From positions 124,001 through 188,000 of the forward strand of contig NZ_JAINWJ010000007.1 in NCBI RefSeq assembly GCF_021021415.1: a stretch of 64,000 nucleotides of DNA, in the 5' to 3' direction. The notes under the pieces are model-generated. The model had not been told where the DNA came from and ran no database searches. It worked only from the letters and a program-made list of their open reading frames with translations. This document shows, in pieces, positions 9,055 to 17,935 of the stretch. The position numbers were made by a program, and so were the translations under genes. Numbering within the stretch: the stretch's first letter is position 1; each line of letters begins with the position of its first letter. Source of the DNA: Martelella mediterranea. GTDB lineage: Bacteria; Pseudomonadota; Alphaproteobacteria; Rhizobiales; Rhizobiaceae.

Positions 9055-9612
9055 TCATGGAGCGGCAAGCAGCCGCCGCACGACGAAGCCGACATCGGCG
9101 GGCTCGATGCGGCTGCCGGCATAGGCCCCAAACAGACCGTCGACGCAGGCAAGCACCAGGTCCGCGCGGCGGCTGGCCTGATCGCGCGGCCACCCTTCGC
9201 CGGCGAGCAATTCGGCGAGCCTTGCGGAAAGCCAGGCATTGATTTCCGCCAGCGCCTGTTCGGCGAAGGCCTCGGTATTGTCGAGAAGCTCGCCGGCATG
9301 CGGGGAGTTGCTCAGCAGCGCCGCCATGCGGGAATACTTGTTCTCCAGCGCCGACGCCGCGCGCTCGACAGCGCTGCCGGGACCGTCCAGCGTTTTTTCG
9401 GCTTCCGCTTTCATGTCGTCCAGCACCGCGGCAAGCGTCGCCTGAAACACCGCCTCCTTGTCCGGGAAATAGGCGTAGAGCGTGGGTTTGGCGACGCCCG
9501 CGCGCTTGGCGATGCCCTGCATGGTGGTGGCGCGCAGGCCGTTTGCCAGAAACTCGGCCTGGGCCGCCGCCAGTATTTTTTTCGTTCGCGCTTCTGATTT
9601 TGGAGCCGGCAC
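9055..9612 (-). CDS. TetR-family transcriptional regulator
   Basis: 185-residue repressor. The N-terminal domain holds the TetR helix-turn-helix (about residues 27-48, TMQGIAKRAGVAKPTLYAYF), followed by an all-helical ligand/dimer domain with a TetR_C-like end (DLVLACVDGLFGAYAGSRIEPADVG). It is divergent from the NAD-epimerase gene, with a strong nested palindrome between the starts, so it very likely represses both itself and that gene. Confidence 0.9.
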   Translation of the reverse strand: MPAPKSEARTKKILAAAQAEFLANGLRATTMQGIAKRAGVAKPTLYAYFPDKEAVFQATLAAVLDDMKAEAEKTLDGPGSAVERAASALENKYSRMAALLSNSPHAGELLDNTEAFAEQALAEINAWLSARLAELLAGEGWPRDQASRRADLVLACVDGLFGAYAGSRIEPADVGFVVRRLLAAP

Positions 9613-9639
9613 TGTTTTTCCTCTTGCATATCGCCTAAA

Positions 9640-9676
9640 TTGAACGATATGAACATATATAGTTCAAAACGTTCAA
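9640..9676. promoter_or_regulatory. TetR operator in the divergent promoter
   Basis: Nested palindrome centred on 9658: outer arms TTGAACG (9640-9646) and CGTTCAA (9670-9676), inner arms GAAC (9651-9654) and GTTC (9662-9665), with further pairs between them. It overlaps the likely core promoter between the TetR start at 9612 and the SDR start at 9691. Confidence 0.7.
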
Positions 9677-9690
9677 TTGCGGAGTCCGAA

Positions 9691-10722
9691 ATGAACGATA
9701 TTGTCCTTCTGACCGGCATTACCGGCTTTCTTGGCGGCCATATCGCCGTCGAACTTCTCAATGCCGGTTATAGCGTGCGCGGAAGCCTGCGCAATCCGGG
9801 CGCAAACGGGGAGCGGGCGGAAGCGACCCGCAAGGCGCTGGAAGAGGCTGGCGCCGACACATCGCGACTTGAATTCGTGACGCTCGACCTGACCGAGGAC
9901 GAGGGCTGGCACGATGCCGCGCACGGCGCCCGTTTCGTGATCCACAGCGCCTCGCCCTTCGTGACCACGATGCCGAAAGACCCCGACGAACTGGTCTACC
10001 CCGCCGTGAGCGGAACCGAACGGGCCTTGGGCGCCGCTAGACGGGCGGGCGTCGAGCGGGCGGTGCTGACAAGTTCCTCCGTCGCGATTGTCAACGGCCG
10101 GGGTCCGACGAGCAGGAAAAATGCGCTCGGCCCCGACGACTGGCCGAACCCGGATGAGGGCCGGCTCAACGCCTATCAGCTTTCCAAAGTGCTGGCCGAG
10201 CGCAAGGCCTGGGAAATCGCCGAACATGATGGCCTTGCCCTTGCCGTCATCAATCCCGGCTTTATCCTGGGGCCGCTGCTGGACGACGACCCGGGCACAT
10301 CGGGCGCGCTGTTCGTCAGGCTGATGAAGGGCGATGTGCCGATGCTCCCGCGCCTTCACCTGCACATGGTCGACGTCCGCGACCTCGCCCGCATTCATGT
10401 CGCGGCGCTGACGGCGCCGGATGCGCTCGGCAAACGAAATCCCGCCGCCTTTTCCAATATGGATCTCGCCGCGCTCGCCGCGACGCTCGCCCGCGAAGTG
10501 CCCGAACGCGCCGGCAGGATCCCGAAACGCAAGGCGCCCGACTTTCTCGTGCGCTTGCTGGCGCTGTTCGATGGCGATATCAGAGCCAATATTAACGAAC
10601 TCGGCTACGCGCCCGCGCTCGATTCAAGCCGCGGCGCGGCACTTCTCGGCCGCCCGCCCCGTTCCGCCGAAACCATGATCGGCGATATGGGCCGTTCGCT
10701 GGTCGCCCGGGGACTAGCCTGA
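9691..10722 (+). CDS. NAD-dependent epimerase/dehydratase (dihydroflavonol-reductase-like extended SDR)
   Basis: 343-residue extended short-chain dehydrogenase. The Rossmann motif TGITGFLGG is at residues 8-16, and the catalytic pair Y162 and K166 sits in AYQLSKVLAER with serines at 128-130. Resemblance is to the dihydroflavonol-4-reductase/ketoreductase subgroup acting on aldehydes or ketones with NADP(H). The ATG at 9691 was chosen over 9640 because it has GGAG seven bases upstream and the operator would otherwise be coding. It is presumably induced when the divergent TetR regulator binds its ligand. The stop overlaps that of the convergent DeoR gene by 9 bp. Confidence 0.9.
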   Translation: MNDIVLLTGITGFLGGHIAVELLNAGYSVRGSLRNPGANGERAEATRKALEEAGADTSRLEFVTLDLTEDEGWHDAAHGARFVIHSASPFVTTMPKDPDELVYPAVSGTERALGAARRAGVERAVLTSSSVAIVNGRGPTSRKNALGPDDWPNPDEGRLNAYQLSKVLAERKAWEIAEHDGLALAVINPGFILGPLLDDDPGTSGALFVRLMKGDVPMLPRLHLHMVDVRDLARIHVAALTAPDALGKRNPAAFSNMDLAALAATLAREVPERAGRIPKRKAPDFLVRLLALFDGDIRANINELGYAPALDSSRGAALLGRPPRSAETMIGDMGRSLVARGLA

Positions 10723-11499
10723 AGCGGCCACCTGCCGCCCGCCCGACACCACGACTTCGGTCCCCCACTCCCGGCAGCGTTCGGCAAGCGGTGCGGAAAG
10801 GCGCTGATCGGTGAAGAATGTGGCGATATCGGCAAGGCTGGCGATCCGCGCCGGCGCGGTGCGGGCGAATTTGGAATGGTCGGCGACGAGCACGGTTTTG
10901 CGGGCGCGGCGGATCGCCGTCTGGCTGACGCCGACCTCCATTATGTCGAAATCCAGCAGGTCGCCATCGCCATCGATCGCCGAACAGCCGATTACGGCAA
11001 GATCGAACTTGAACTGCTCGACGATGCGGTTGGCGAGCGGACCGACCAGCCCGCCATCGGCGCGGCGCAACTGCCCGCCCGCCACCACGATCTCGCAGCC
11101 GGGATTGGCGACCAGGATATTGGCGACATTGATGTTGTTGGTGACGACGACAAGGTTCTTGTGGCCGAGCAGCCTCGCCGCCACCGCCTCCATCGTCGTG
11201 CCGATATTCATGAAGATCGCGGCGTTTTCCGGGATCGCCGCGGCGCAGGCCTCGGCAATCGCCGCCTTTTCGGCGGCATAGAGCGCCCGGCGGTCGTCAT
11301 AACCGATATTGGCAGTGCCAGACGGCAGCACCGCGCCGCCATGAACGCGGGTGAGCTTGCCTCGTTTGGCGAGTGTCAGCAGGTCGCGGCGGATGGTCTG
11401 CACGGTGACGCCGAGGCGTCTTGCGGCATCCTCGGCCACAATCCGGCCCTCTTCGCGGGCCATCTGCATCAGATCGTCAAGGCGGAACGTTTGCGACAC
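10714..11499 (-). CDS. DeoR-family sugar-phosphate-responsive repressor
   Basis: DeoR/GlpR-type regulator: N-terminal winged helix (SQTFRLDDLMQMAREEGRI, then AARRLGVTVQTIRRDL) and a C-terminal sugar-phosphate sensor domain (DYGKIE-like strands read as DLAVIGCSAIDGDGDLLDFD). A GTG start at 11499 is chosen, giving 261 residues, the family's usual length, with GGGGAAGG five bases upstream; the longer frame to 11637 adds a basic tail not seen in the family. No target sugar gene is adjacent, so the regulon is unknown. Confidence 0.88.
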   Translation of the reverse strand: MSQTFRLDDLMQMAREEGRIVAEDAARRLGVTVQTIRRDLLTLAKRGKLTRVHGGAVLPSGTANIGYDDRRALYAAEKAAIAEACAAAIPENAAIFMNIGTTMEAVAARLLGHKNLVVVTNNINVANILVANPGCEIVVAGGQLRRADGGLVGPLANRIVEQFKFDLAVIGCSAIDGDGDLLDFDIMEVGVSQTAIRRARKTVLVADHSKFARTAPARIASLADIATFFTDQRLSAPLAERCREWGTEVVVSGGRQVAASG

Positions 11500-11692
11500 G
11501 GCCTTCCCCGGTTTGGCCGTGACTTTCACGGCGCGTTCACTCTCTTCCGCAAAAGAGGCATTTTTCGCCGCGTTTTGCAACGGTTTGAACCGGTTATGCG
11601 TTGAACGGTGGCGCTGACGGTATTTTGCCTTGATCACGCGGCTGAAACACTGTCAAAAGCGATAAGCCAGCTTCAACGGACGGGAAGATAAA

Positions 11693-12949
11693 GTGAGCGG
11701 ACTTGAAACAGCCATCAGGACAGCGCTGGAAAACACCGACCGGCGGGACGCCAACCAGCGCGCCCGGGTCTATCAATCCGCACGGCAGGCGCTGGAAAAG
11801 GGCCTTGCCAACCAGAACATAACCGAGCCCGGCGCGGTTGCCCGCCAGCGCCGCAGGCTCGACGACATCATCACCGCGATCGAACAGGAAGAGGCAGCCG
11901 CCGCCCGCAAGGCGCGCGAGGCCCAGAAGGCCCCTGCCCGGCCCGTGTTCGATGATCCCTTCGCCGTCGGCCGCGCGCCGGAAAAGCCCGCCCCCTCGCT
12001 CGAAGACGAGATCGGCGCGATCACGCCCGGCGACAGCTTTACGGCCGAACCGGCTTTCGAAGCGGAACCGGACGCCCATTTCGCCTATCCCGAAAGCCCT
12101 GTGATTGCCTCGGAGGAGGCGGACAATGTCGATTTCACCGAGGCCGGCTTCACCATGGCGCCGCAGGTGGAAAGCGGTCATCTGGACCGCGAGGCGCTGT
12201 CGCCGATGGGCGATATCGCGGTGACGGACGAAGACCGCGCGCCGCTTGCCGGCAGCGTGAAGGCCGACCCGCGCCCGCGCCGCATATCGCGCAAACAGCG
12301 CAAGGCGGCGGCGAAGGCCGAGAGGCACCAGAAGCCGGTGCGGCGGCGACGGACGCTGACCGCCATGATGATCGGCGTGATCGTGATCGCCTTCCTGCTG
12401 CTCGGCGGATGGTGGGTGGTCGATTCCAATTTCGCGCTCAACCCCGAACGCCTCGATACCGCCGTTCCCAATCCCGCCCCGCGCATCGAGGCCGAGGATT
12501 TCGAAGGCGCTTCGGGTTGGACCACGATCTTCCAGCCGGGCACGGCGAATGTGCTGACGCCCGGTTCGCAGGCAAGTCTTGAGACCGTTACATTCGATGA
12601 TGCCCCCGCCGTTGAGATTGCCTCCAATGCGACCGGCGATGCCGGCGCGGTGGCAATCGCGCTGCCGGTCGCCGTGCGCGGCATGCTGGAAAGCGGGCCG
12701 GTGCTGATCGAGATCAGTTCGGTCGCGCCCGATGGCGGCGGTCAGCCGGTCGGCATCTATTGCGCCGATGGCACGATCGAGGGTTGCCAACGCCACCGCT
12801 TCACCGCGTCCGCCCATCGCGACAGCATGGTCATCCGCCTCGACCCGAGCCAGGGCGTGCTGCCGAGCCGGCTGTTGATTTCCAGTGACCTCGACGGCTC
12901 CGGCGCGCCGCTCAACATCTTCGCCATCCGCGCGCGCGAAGCCGAATAA
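11693..12949 (+). CDS. Conserved hypothetical single-span membrane protein
   Basis: 418 residues, GTG start with GGGAAG upstream. Residues 1-85 form a charged helical region (RQRRRLDDIITAIEQEEAAAARKAREAQ) that may be a short coiled coil. Residues 86-215 are low-complexity and acidic, ending in a very basic stretch (RKQRKAAAKAERHQKPVRRRR). One transmembrane helix follows (222-243), so the last 175 residues should be periplasmic, probably beta-rich. I do not recognise a function. The positive-inside rule puts the N terminus in the cytoplasm. It stands alone between a DeoR gene and a convergent oxidoreductase. Confidence 0.7.
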   Translation: MSGLETAIRTALENTDRRDANQRARVYQSARQALEKGLANQNITEPGAVARQRRRLDDIITAIEQEEAAAARKAREAQKAPARPVFDDPFAVGRAPEKPAPSLEDEIGAITPGDSFTAEPAFEAEPDAHFAYPESPVIASEEADNVDFTEAGFTMAPQVESGHLDREALSPMGDIAVTDEDRAPLAGSVKADPRPRRISRKQRKAAAKAERHQKPVRRRRTLTAMMIGVIVIAFLLLGGWWVVDSNFALNPERLDTAVPNPAPRIEAEDFEGASGWTTIFQPGTANVLTPGSQASLETVTFDDAPAVEIASNATGDAGAVAIALPVAVRGMLESGPVLIEISSVAPDGGGQPVGIYCADGTIEGCQRHRFTASAHRDSMVIRLDPSQGVLPSRLLISSDLDGSGAPLNIFAIRAREAE

Positions 12950-12980
12950 GCCACCGGCCTTTCCACCCCAGGTCCCAGCC

Positions 12981-13011
12981 GAGCCGCCATTCCGGCGGCT
13001 CATATGTTTTT
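12981..13011 (+). terminator. Rho-independent terminator
   Basis: Stem GAGCCGCC (12981-12988) with GGCGGCTC (12994-13001), loop ATTCC, then ATATGTTTTT ending at 13011. It terminates the 418-residue membrane protein gene ahead of the convergent FAD oxidoreductase. Confidence 0.75.
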
Positions 13012-13021
13012 CGCGACGCTC

Positions 13022-14602
13022 CTATCCGGCCAGCATCTTCGCCAGCATGAAGCCGGAGCCGGCGCCGGTTCCAGCACCCGGCCATGTCGCCGCGCCGCAC
13101 ATGTAGAGCGCGGGCACCGGCGTCTTGTAGCGGGAATAGCCGGTGGCGGGGCGAAACAGGAAATTCTGGTCGAGATGGTGCGAGCCGGACAGGCTGTCGC
13201 CGCCAATCAGGTTCGGGTTCGCCCGCTCCAGGTCGCGCGGTGAGAACACGGCGCTTGCGCGGATCTTCGCCCGTGTCCCCGGCGCATGGGTCTCGATGAT
13301 ATCGAGCACGCGCTCGGCATAGGCATGCTTGACCTCGTCCCAGTCGGTCTCGGTGATCTCGCCTGCCGCATCGCCCCTGATCTCGGCCGGCAGCACCCGC
13401 ACCTGCACCCACAGCACATGCTTGCCCTTTGGCGCGCGCGAGGGGTCGACCGCAGTTGGCTGGCCGACGACGAGTGCCGGTTCAGCGGGCAGCAACCCGT
13501 CCATCGCCTCGGCATAAAGCCGCGACATCATCCGCATGTCGGGCGCGATGTGGATATAGGCATAGTCGCTGAGTTCTGCGCCCGCAGACCAAGCCGGCAG
13601 CTCGTCCATCGCCAGATGGATCATCATCGTGCCGGGGCCAGCGCGGAAATCGTCAAACGTGTCGCCAAGGTCTCCAAGCCGGCTGTTTTTCGGCACGAGA
13701 TCGTCGAACAGCAGCTTCGGGTGCACATTGGCAATCACGGCCTTGCGGGCGGAAATCGTCCGGCCGTTGGCGAGAGACACGCCCGTCGCCTTGCCGGCCT
13801 CATCGAGTTCCACGCCCACGACCCGCTCGCCGAGCAGGATTTCGCTGCCGCGCTCCTCCACCACCTTGGTCATCGCGCGGATGATGGTATCGGCGCCGCC
13901 CTTGCCGATGACCATGCCGAAGGCCTGGTTGGCCATCGATTCCAGATAGGGAAACAGCGCGCCGCCGGCGACATCCGGCGCGAAATCGAGGTGCAGACCC
14001 CAGGTCGCCATCATCACCTTCAGCTTTTCATTTTCGAAATGCCCGTCGAGGAAATCGCGCGGGGTTGCCAGAAGCAGCCGGGCCAGCCGGTAAAGCCCTG
14101 CCGTGCCGAGCGCCCGCCAGGCCTTCCACACCGCCTTGGCCGTCTGAAAGGAAGGGATAGGCGCGCCCATCAGCGCGAAGATATGGGGCGCGTCGCGGGA
14201 GAAATCGGCAAGCATCCGCTCCCAGGCTTCGGCATCCTTTTGCGAAAGCGCCGCAATGCCGGCTTTGGTCTCGGCGACATCCGTGCCAACGCCGAGCGCG
14301 GTTGCGTCACGGAACACGCTGGCGAAACAATGCGGCGCCGGCACCAGTTCCAGCCCGGCCGCCGTCAACGCCTCGCGGTGGGCGGCGAAGAAGGCGGAGC
14401 CGGCGAACATTGAAAGGTTCATCGCGCCGAAATCATGCCGGAAGCCGGGCTCGGTGAACTCCTGCGTCTTGACCGCGCCGCCGGCCGCCTCGGCCGCTTC
14501 GACAACACAGACCTTCCAGCCTTTGGCGGTCAGATGAACGGCCGCCGCAAGGCCGTTGTGGCCCGCACCAATGATTACCGCGTCATAAACCGTCGTCGCC
14601 AT
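13022..14602 (-). CDS. FAD-dependent oxidoreductase, phytoene-desaturase-like (1)
   Basis: 526-residue flavoprotein of the CrtI/RetSat/amine-oxidase superfamily. The dinucleotide-binding motif is at the N terminus (DAVIIGAGHNGLAAAVHL), followed by VVEAAEAAGGAVKTQEF, and the C-terminal FAD motif reads PGAGTGAGSGFMLAKMLAG. No signal peptide. There is no other carotenoid gene nearby, so a carotenoid substrate is unlikely. A paralogue lies at 15779-17368 on the other side of the cyclase gene. I infer the two act on intermediates of one catabolic route, probably oxidising a ring or side chain; the substrate is unknown. Confidence 0.87.
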   Translation of the reverse strand: MATTVYDAVIIGAGHNGLAAAVHLTAKGWKVCVVEAAEAAGGAVKTQEFTEPGFRHDFGAMNLSMFAGSAFFAAHREALTAAGLELVPAPHCFASVFRDATALGVGTDVAETKAGIAALSQKDAEAWERMLADFSRDAPHIFALMGAPIPSFQTAKAVWKAWRALGTAGLYRLARLLLATPRDFLDGHFENEKLKVMMATWGLHLDFAPDVAGGALFPYLESMANQAFGMVIGKGGADTIIRAMTKVVEERGSEILLGERVVGVELDEAGKATGVSLANGRTISARKAVIANVHPKLLFDDLVPKNSRLGDLGDTFDDFRAGPGTMMIHLAMDELPAWSAGAELSDYAYIHIAPDMRMMSRLYAEAMDGLLPAEPALVVGQPTAVDPSRAPKGKHVLWVQVRVLPAEIRGDAAGEITETDWDEVKHAYAERVLDIIETHAPGTRAKIRASAVFSPRDLERANPNLIGGDSLSGSHHLDQNFLFRPATGYSRYKTPVPALYMCGAATWPGAGTGAGSGFMLAKMLAG

Positions 14603-14906
14603 CCGCGTCCCCTCGAACCAATATACCTATATGCATACATAATTCACGCGAGCCAGAAGAGCATTTTTTCAGGTTCGAGCGCAATAGTCAGTGTCAATAT
14701 TGCCGGTCTGACAATGATTTTGGCATTTTCCCCCGATTGCGACAGGCCGCGCCGCGCGCCCGCAAGAAATGCATCCGCGTCACCATGATCCTTGCATTAT
14801 CATATTTTCTTTCATAGGCTCTCCGGCAACGTCCGCAACAAGACCGGTCGATCAAGACCGCGCGACGCGCCGGCACCGGTTCCGGACGACAAAGGGGAAG
14901 ATTATC
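14603..14906. promoter_or_regulatory. Divergent promoter region of FAD oxidoreductase 1 and the cyclase
   Basis: About 300 bp without a gene between divergent starts. It contains TATATGCATACAT (from 14628), AATGCATCC (14768-14776) and TTGCATTATCATATTTTC (from 14792). These resemble ATGC-GCAT sites in front of the ior and dpp genes (21845 and 21942), so they may be binding sites for the MarR regulator. There is also an inverted pair TGTCA/TGACA around 14692-14714. Confidence 0.4.
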
Positions 14907-15692
14907 ATGAATGACTCATCCGTGCTTGGAAGCCTCGCCTCCGCCCTGTTGTCGGGGTCGGTCAAGGTTGTCGACATCACCGCGCCGCTCGGCCCGGAAA
15001 CGCCCGTCCTGTACCTCCCGCCCGAATTCGGCCAGAACACGCCGAATGTGAAGGTGCACAAGATTTCCGAGTATGACGAAAACGGGCCGTTCTGGGCATG
15101 GAACTGGATCGAGCTCGGCGAGCATACCGGCACCCATTTCGACGCGCCGTGTCACTGGATCACCGGCAAGGACAATCCCGACAACACCACGGACACGATC
15201 AAGCCGCAGAACTTCGTGGCCCCCGTCAACGTCATCGATCGCTCGAAGGAAGCCGAGGCCGATCACGATTACCTGCTGACCGTCGACAGCATCAAGGAAT
15301 GGGAAGCCGAGCACGGCGAGATCGAGGCCGGAAGCTGGGTGGTGATGCGCACCGACTGGTACAAGCGCAACGGCTCGACGGAAACCTTCCTCAACGCCGA
15401 TGAGAACGGCCCGCATTCCCCCGGCCCGACGGCGGAGGCGATCGAATATCTGCTTTCCAAGGGCATTATTGGCTGGGGTCAGGAAACCGTTGGCACCGAC
15501 GCCGGTTCCGCCGGCGGCATGGAGCCGCCCTTCCCGGCGCACAATCTGATGCACAAGCACAATAAATACGGCCTTGCGAGCCTCTCGAACCTCGACCAGC
15601 TTCCGGCCAAGGGCGCGATCCTGATCGCGGCGCCGCTGAAGTTCGTGAAGGGCACCGGCTCGCCGGTGCGCGCGCTGGCGCTGATCGCCTGA
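14907..15692 (+). CDS. Cyclase-family metal hydrolase, isatin-hydrolase/kynurenine-formamidase-like
   Basis: 261-residue metal-dependent amide hydrolase. The signature HTGTHFDAPCHW supplies metal ligands H73, H77 and D79 plus H83. From memory, blocks such as HKISEYDENGPFWAWNW, GTDAGSAGGMEPPFPAHNL and LPAKGAILIAAPLK closely match the manganese-dependent isatin hydrolase of Labrenzia, which opens isatin to isatinate; kynurenine formamidase (KynB) is the other relative. The ATG at 14907 has AGGGGAAG upstream. The MarR and ior neighbours fit an indole/isatin breakdown role. Confident of the fold and hydrolase class, moderately so of the isatin substrate. Confidence 0.85.
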   Translation: MNDSSVLGSLASALLSGSVKVVDITAPLGPETPVLYLPPEFGQNTPNVKVHKISEYDENGPFWAWNWIELGEHTGTHFDAPCHWITGKDNPDNTTDTIKPQNFVAPVNVIDRSKEAEADHDYLLTVDSIKEWEAEHGEIEAGSWVVMRTDWYKRNGSTETFLNADENGPHSPGPTAEAIEYLLSKGIIGWGQETVGTDAGSAGGMEPPFPAHNLMHKHNKYGLASLSNLDQLPAKGAILIAAPLKFVKGTGSPVRALALIA

Positions 15693-15778
15693 GGAGCGCT
15701 GACGCTCTGATATAAGCCCGACGCGACAATGTTTTGCCGCGTTGGGGCACTTATCGGCTTTTTGGAACGGAGATCGCA

Positions 15779-17368
15779 TTGGCGGATTTCGATCACATCA
15801 TCATCGGCAGCGGCATCAACGCGCTGGTCGCCGCCTCGCTCCTCGGCAAGGCCGGCAAGCGTGTGCTGGTGCTGGAGCGCAACGAGACCATCGGCGGCTG
15901 CCTGCTAACCGCGGAGGTGACTGCGCCCGGTTACCTGCACGATGTGATGGCGACCACCATGGTGCTGTTCCTCACCTCGCCGGCCTTCGCGGCACTCGGC
16001 GACGATCTTGCCGCACGCGGCGCGGAGTTCTGCCACACCGACACGCCGACCGGGGTGTTGCGCCCCGACGGCAGCCACCTGATCTACGCCATGGACCGCA
16101 AACGCAATATCGACGCGTTCAACGCCAAGGCCGCCGGCGACGGCCAGACCTTAGACGCCGAAATGGCGGCGATGGCGGGCGATGCCGATTTCGTGTTCTC
16201 GCTGCTTGGCGGCAATCTCTGGTCGGGCGCGACAGCGAAGAAACTGCTGAAGGAGACCTGGAAGCGCGGTTCGCGCGGCCTTGCCGCATGGTTCGGCGAT
16301 GCGCTGACGCCCGCGCGCGGCTATCTGGAAACAACCTATATTTCGGACGAGGCGAAGGCGCTCTGGGCCCCTTGGGTGCTGCATTGCGGCCTGTCGCCGG
16401 AGGCGAGCTATTCGGCCGAGATGCTGAAGGTGATCGGCTTTGCGATCGAGCTTGCCGGCTGCCCGATCGTCAAGGGCGGCGCTGTCAACCTGACGCGCGC
16501 CTTCGAGCGGCTGATTCGCGACCATGGCGGCGATATCCGCACCGGATGCGATGTCGCCGGCATCATCCTTGGGAAGGACGGCAAGGCCGCCGGCGTGCGG
16601 CTTGCCGACGGAACGGAAATCGAGGCCAGGCGCGGCGTCATCGCCTCCGTCACGCCCGACCAGCTTTACAGGCGCCTGCTCGGCGAGACCGGAAAACCCA
16701 TGCCGGCCGATGTCCAGAAAGGACTAAAATCCTATCGCTACGGCAAGGGCGACATGCAGATCCACTACGCGCTGAAAACGCCGCCGACATGGAAGGCGGG
16801 CGACGAACTCGGCAAGGTCGCGCTGATCCATCTCACCGACGGTCTCGACGCGGTGTCGCGCTCATCAAACGAGGCCGAGCGCGGGCTGCTGCCGGCCGAA
16901 CCCACCGTCTGTGTCGGCCAGCCGACGGCGCTGGATCCGAGCCGCGCACCCGACGGCGCTGCGATTCTGTGGCTTCAGCTTCCCGACACGCCGCGCCATA
17001 TCAAGGGCGATGCGGCGGGCCTTCTCGATTGCCCGCAAGACGGACGCTGGACGGAGACGCTGCGCGAGGCCTTCGCCGATCGCGTCGAGGCCATGCTGTC
17101 CGCCCATATCGAGGGTTTTAAGGACAATGTGATTGCCCGCAGCGTCTCATCGCCCGCCGATCTCGAGATCATGAACATGAACCTCGTCGGCGGCGATCCC
17201 TATGGCGGTTTTTGCGGGCTCGACCAGTTTTTCCTCTGGCGCCCGTTCAAGACGGCCATTAACCACAGGACCCACGTGCCCGGCCTTTACCATATCGGCG
17301 CCTCGACCCATCCGGGTCCGGGCCTTGGCGGCGGCTCGGGCTTTCTGCTGGCATCCTCGTTGACGTAA
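15779..17368 (+). CDS. FAD-dependent oxidoreductase, phytoene-desaturase-like (2)
   Basis: About 529 residues, paralogue of the enzyme at 13022-14602. N-terminal FAD motif FDHIIIGSGINALVAASLLGKAG, then LVLERNETIGGCLLTAEVT; C-terminal motif PGPGLGGGSGFLLASSLT. A TTG start at 15779 is chosen because ACGGAGATCGCA precedes it and the FAD motif should start within the first few residues; a longer frame from 15734 is possible. It follows the cyclase by 86 bp and precedes MarR by 12 bp, so cyclase-oxidoreductase-MarR form one operon. Confidence 0.86.
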   Translation: MADFDHIIIGSGINALVAASLLGKAGKRVLVLERNETIGGCLLTAEVTAPGYLHDVMATTMVLFLTSPAFAALGDDLAARGAEFCHTDTPTGVLRPDGSHLIYAMDRKRNIDAFNAKAAGDGQTLDAEMAAMAGDADFVFSLLGGNLWSGATAKKLLKETWKRGSRGLAAWFGDALTPARGYLETTYISDEAKALWAPWVLHCGLSPEASYSAEMLKVIGFAIELAGCPIVKGGAVNLTRAFERLIRDHGGDIRTGCDVAGIILGKDGKAAGVRLADGTEIEARRGVIASVTPDQLYRRLLGETGKPMPADVQKGLKSYRYGKGDMQIHYALKTPPTWKAGDELGKVALIHLTDGLDAVSRSSNEAERGLLPAEPTVCVGQPTALDPSRAPDGAAILWLQLPDTPRHIKGDAAGLLDCPQDGRWTETLREAFADRVEAMLSAHIEGFKDNVIARSVSSPADLEIMNMNLVGGDPYGGFCGLDQFFLWRPFKTAINHRTHVPGLYHIGASTHPGPGLGGGSGFLLASSLT

Positions 17369-17380
17369 TGGAGTGGGTTC

Positions 17381-17881
17381 ATGGGTGAGCGTTTCTCAGG
17401 CTCGAACGGTGACGGTGAGACGGGCGAAGCCGTCCGTAGCCTCGGCGAAATCGGGCTCAACGCGTTTTCGCCCTATCTGATGAATCGGGTGATGGCGCGC
17501 TACAACGCCAATCTCGCCGAGGAGCTGAAGCATCTCGGCATGTCCACCGCCAAGGTGCGCACCCTTGCCGTGCTCTCGGTCATTACCTCGGCCACGATCA
17601 ACGAGCTGTCGGTTCTCGCCGTGGTCGAGCAGTCGACCATGAGCCGCACGCTCGATTCGCTGGAGGAGCAGGGCTATATCCGCCGCCAGTCGCGCGACAA
17701 GGATATGCGGGTGCGCGACGTTTCGATCACCGAGGAAGGCCGCCTCGCCTTCGACGCCGCATGGCCGACCATGCACAGCTTCGTGCAGCAGATGTTCGAC
17801 GGCATCGACGAGGACGAACAGCGCGCCTTCGTGACCACGCTGCAGAAAATGCTGCGCAATGTACGGGTGAACGAGATTTAG
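17381..17881 (+). CDS. MarR-family transcriptional regulator
   Basis: 166 residues. Winged-helix core: STAKVRTLAVLSVITSATINELSVLAVVEQSTMSRTLDSLEEQGYIRRQ (about residues 48-95), then the wing KDMRVRDVSITEEGRLAF. MarR proteins usually sense small aromatic or phenolic ligands and repress adjacent catabolic genes. It is last in the cyclase-FAD oxidoreductase operon and next to convergent ior genes, so it is the natural regulator of this region. Confidence 0.92.
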   Translation: MGERFSGSNGDGETGEAVRSLGEIGLNAFSPYLMNRVMARYNANLAEELKHLGMSTAKVRTLAVLSVITSATINELSVLAVVEQSTMSRTLDSLEEQGYIRRQSRDKDMRVRDVSITEEGRLAFDAAWPTMHSFVQQMFDGIDEDEQRAFVTTLQKMLRNVRVNEI

Positions 17882-17935
17882 AGCGGCTGGCAGCAGCCAA
17901 GCTCAGGACGTCACCGCATAGCCCCCCAATCTTCT

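Noticed and set aside
13022-17368. Carotenoid biosynthesis cluster
   Set aside because: The two desaturase-like flavoproteins are not accompanied by phytoene synthase, GGPP synthase or cyclase (CrtY) genes; the cyclase here is a metal hydrolase.
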